From positions 1,360,204-1,424,203 of the forward strand of contig CM030935.1 in NCBI GenBank assembly GCA_018136815.1: a DNA stretch of 64,000 nt. Direction: 5' to 3'. Origin of the DNA: Isochrysis galbana. Its lineage: Eukaryota > Haptophyta > Isochrysidales > Isochrysidaceae. Shown piece by piece: positions 61,354-64,000 of this stretch (position 1 is its first letter; each line of letters begins with the position of its first letter). Both the position numbers and the translations under genes were made by a program. The notes under the pieces are model-generated. The model was given only the letters and a program-made list of their open reading frames with translations. It searched no databases and was not told the DNA's origin.

Positions 61354-64000
61354 ATGGTCGGGGGGGGGGGGGGGTCCGCTTGGCGCCAAAAGCACCTACA
61401 GAGGACCGCGCAGAGGCAGAGGCGTTCGCAGTCGGCCGATGGCCTCATGTCCTCGCCAGACGTCTGGGAGGGGCTGAGGAGCGCCGGGTCGCCGGATGGG
61501 CGCGCGCATTCTACGGTCTCGCGCGCTACGCGGCGTGGGGCGCAGGATGCCTCCCAGCTCAAGCTGTCCCCACAGGCAGGCATCTCCGAACCACTGGTCG
61601 GCACAAAGGGGAAGACGGGGCGAGGCAGGCTCTTGCATGAGAAAGGGGTCACGCCGCCACGGCCGAGGAAGCATGCCATCGCTATGACCGGCATACAGCC
61701 CCGATGTGTCGACACCATGACGTTGAGCTCTGAGAATGCCTCCAAGAGCAAGGCAGGCAAAGCCGCCCCATCAAGCATCGCCTGGGGCAAAGCTGAGCAG
61801 CTTGGCCGCGAGATTGCGCTCTTTCAACAGCAGACTACGGATGACGCACTGGAGGTTGGTATCCGTGCGCGAGAGTATGAGGACACCGCAGCAGCTGCAG
61901 TGTCACTGCTTCAGATGGAGCGCACTGCTCGAATACGGTCTGAAGCGGAACGAGAAGTCATGCAAGATCGTCTAGCACGGGCAGAAGCTCGGCTGGGAGC
62001 AGCATGTGCAGAGACGTCGAAGATGAGCCACGCTGTCGAAGAAGTCAAGGTTCTTACCAACAGCTTAGCCACAGCCGATGAGCAGCTGAGCAATGCACTG
62101 AAGCTCGCAGCGCATGCCGCGACTTGCCATGAGAAAGCTGTGAGAGCTGAGGCGGACGTCACAAGGTTGGCAGTGCAGGCTGAGATTATACCACACTTGC
62201 AACAGGCAATCCACGGTCTGCGCGCCAGCCGACGGGAGGTGGAAGTCCAAGCGGCCGCTGATGCAGCTCGTGCAGCGCGCGATGCACGAGATAAAATAGC
62301 TCGCCTCAGTCTTGAGGCTTCGCTACTTGCGTCATGCTGTAGGGAAGGTGATGCAGAGAAAGCTCAGACCCAGGAGGCATTTGTAGTCGCGCTCACATCG
62401 CATAGCCGAGATTGCGAGGCGCTCGAGGCAACTTTGCTCTCGCATCTGGTTGCGAGCGATGTCAGCGCTTCGTCCGACATCAAGCAGCTCTCCGACAAAT
62501 TCGCATCGCAGCTGCAGTCTTGCTACGCCACCCTAGAGAAAATAGAGGCGGAGAATGCTGCAATTCGCGTTGAGTTGAGATCGGCACGTGAAGCCATGGA
62601 AAGGGCGCAGAGCGAACGAGAGGAAGCGCAGGCAGTTGTAGTCTCTGCAACATCAGAAATCGAAGCAGCGAGCACTGCCTGTGCGGCCGCAGCTGAGGAT
62701 GCGGCAAGGTGGAAAACCCGTTGCGAAGCAGTTGAGTCAGAGCTATCAATTTCGAGGCAGCGCATCACCAAATTAGAGGCGGAATTAGCTGCGAGTCGAG
62801 ATGAAAGCGAACGTGCTGCGGGGAGAGTTGTGCATCTAGAGAAGCAGTTTCAGGACATCAATCAGTATCACCACGGGACCACGGAATGTGTACAGAGGAA
62901 GGCGGGCGAGCTGGCACAGTCGATTCAATCGGGGTGCAGTGATCATGGACCATCTCCTCACGGCGTCTCGAAAGACTCCCCATCCATCACCAAGGCCTTG
63001 CTTGCAGTGGTGCAAGAAGCTTGCGAGTGGCAAGCGAGCTTCGCCGCGTCTTTTGCTTGCCAACGGCATTGTGACACAGCACCTGGGTATGAGAGGCTCC
63101 TTGAGAGCAGCGCTCACGTGGCATCGCTTGCCGATGATATTCAGGCAGATATAGCCGAACAACTGGGTGGCGCCTTAGGTGCGTTGCGGGACTCAGTGCT
63201 GATGGGAACGGTCAGCCAAGTTACGTTGCGTGATCCGGTGCTCACAGGGAATGTAGCAAGCGGCTTCGAAGGCATTGTCGCTAGTGTGCTTGATGCATTT
63301 TGTGCGCAAGGTCAGCTCATAGAACAACGCGTCCAACACGCGCTCGAATGCGCCGCCGATGACGGGGCGCTCGCTCGCCTCCAAGCAGCGCATAGCGTCA
63401 CTTCTGCTGGAGTCGAGGCGCGTGAGCTGTACGCATCGCTGGAGGTACTAGCGACAGAATTATGCGTTGCCGAAGGGAATGCTCGGGCACACATCATTGA
63501 GGAAAGGCGTGCGAAATGGGATGTGGACCTTCTTGCCAGCGAGTTGATGAACGATGACAAAGAAAGCCGCAGTGTAGAGAGAAAGGTAGAGCACAATCGA
63601 GGGTCGCACGATCCCGATCATGGTATTCATACTTTGGCAGACCCCCGCGATATTGATTTGCGAGCTGAACTGGAAGCGACGGCGCAGCGTGAGGCATGCC
63701 TACGCAGCGCTCTCTTTATGTGCATGCGCGAGAAGGAACGGTGTTCGGAGGCCTTGGAGAAAGCGCAACATCATGTTGAGAGAGCCACTGCAGCAGCTGG
63801 TGTGCGCTCCGAGCTAGAGCTGTGTATCGATCTCCTCTCACGAGAGATGGCGAACTCTGAGGCAGAGCTTCTGGTCCTTCTTCGGCAGGCGGAGCAAGCT
63901 GCCACTGAGAGCGACACGACTATCGCCAGCCTTACCGTCTCCTCCAAGAAGCTTCGTGAGCGAGGCGAGCAGCTTGAAAGAGCACGAGGCTCTGAAGCAG
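61354..64000 (+). CDS. Long coiled-coil protein, partial (runs off the right edge)
   Basis: The frame is open without a stop to the window end, at least 882 codons. The ATG at 61354 has a good context, but its frame depends on a 15-G run; the next Met in frame (61447, MSSPDVWEGLRSAG) is a safe alternative. After a basic, Ser-rich N-terminus of ~120 residues, heptad-like Ala/Glu/Leu/Arg sequence dominates (EQLGREIALFQQQ, AERAQSERE-type repeats), broken by a more globular part around 62900-63300. This pattern fits a structural or cytoskeletal/centrosomal coiled-coil protein. I recognise no specific family. Confidence 0.75.
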   Translation, partial: MVGGGGGSAWRQKHLQRTAQRQRRSQSADGLMSSPDVWEGLRSAGSPDGRAHSTVSRATRRGAQDASQLKLSPQAGISEPLVGTKGKTGRGRLLHEKGVTPPRPRKHAIAMTGIQPRCVDTMTLSSENASKSKAGKAAPSSIAWGKAEQLGREIALFQQQTTDDALEVGIRAREYEDTAAAAVSLLQMERTARIRSEAEREVMQDRLARAEARLGAACAETSKMSHAVEEVKVLTNSLATADEQLSNALKLAAHAATCHEKAVRAEADVTRLAVQAEIIPHLQQAIHGLRASRREVEVQAAADAARAARDARDKIARLSLEASLLASCCREGDAEKAQTQEAFVVALTSHSRDCEALEATLLSHLVASDVSASSDIKQLSDKFASQLQSCYATLEKIEAENAAIRVELRSAREAMERAQSEREEAQAVVVSATSEIEAASTACAAAAEDAARWKTRCEAVESELSISRQRITKLEAELAASRDESERAAGRVVHLEKQFQDINQYHHGTTECVQRKAGELAQSIQSGCSDHGPSPHGVSKDSPSITKALLAVVQEACEWQASFAASFACQRHCDTAPGYERLLESSAHVASLADDIQADIAEQLGGALGALRDSVLMGTVSQVTLRDPVLTGNVASGFEGIVASVLDAFCAQGQLIEQRVQHALECAADDGALARLQAAHSVTSAGVEARELYASLEVLATELCVAEGNARAHIIEERRAKWDVDLLASELMNDDKESRSVERKVEHNRGSHDPDHGIHTLADPRDIDLRAELEATAQREACLRSALFMCMREKERCSEALEKAQHHVERATAAAGVRSELELCIDLLSREMANSEAELLVLLRQAEQAATESDTTIASLTVSSKKLRERGEQLERARGSEA

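Overview
This is a nuclear genomic window from a GC-rich unicellular eukaryote, most likely a eukaryotic alga. A haptophyte-like alga is my weak guess. It has short spliceosomal introns (one of them GC-AG), a signal peptidase complex subunit, a SERCA-type pump, an OGG1 glycosylase and many eukaryotic transposable elements. Nothing in the sequence fixes the species.

Layout. At 1-1240 lies a dispersed repeat whose inverted partner is at 37197-38035. At 2972-5065 is an unusual membrane protein joining a 2-oxoglutarate/Fe(II) oxygenase-like domain, a Cys/His-rich linker, a Ctr-type copper transporter and a C-terminal heavy-metal-associated (HMA) domain. The stretch 6762-16667 (flavohemoglobin, an orphan exon interrupted by a LINE, SPCS1, dispersed repeats) is repeated almost identically at 16768-30700. 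The two copies are joined by exactly 100 Ns. They differ mainly in homopolymer and microsatellite lengths and in one 4,007-bp DNA transposon present only in the second copy. The simplest reading is two unmerged overlapping contig ends, probably two haplotypes, so flavohemoglobin and SPCS1 are probably single loci.

The transposon (20693-24699) has TIRs beginning GGTGGTAGGT and a TTAA target duplication, and its empty site is at 10688-10691. It encodes a 951-aa Kolobok/Mutator-like transposase ending in a CXC-type cysteine cluster, followed by a 222-bp-armed inverted repeat. A diverged, broken relative lies at 58791-60424.

From 30700 to 42700 the window is mostly repeats: long inverted repeat arms, CT microsatellites, decayed element genes and nested LINEs. 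A small two-exon gene with an MIT-like helical region (34231-34867) and a Cys-rich ORF (38394-38828) lie among them. From 43 kb on are host genes: OGG1 (minus strand), a broken piggyBac-like transposase, a Ca2+-transporting P-type ATPase with one intron, a large EF-hand protein (minus strand) and a coiled-coil protein running off the right edge.

Several repeat families recur and link the regions: a LINE 3' end of the form GGCGAGAATATTAARAAG followed by oligo-T; an imperfect palindrome AACTAAGTTTATACTTAGTT placed just 5' of CATGG; and a boundary motif TGTCGCATTCGCGA. The host genes form no operon or shared pathway. The Ctr fusion (copper), the Ca2+ pump and the EF-hand protein (calcium) are the metal-related genes.
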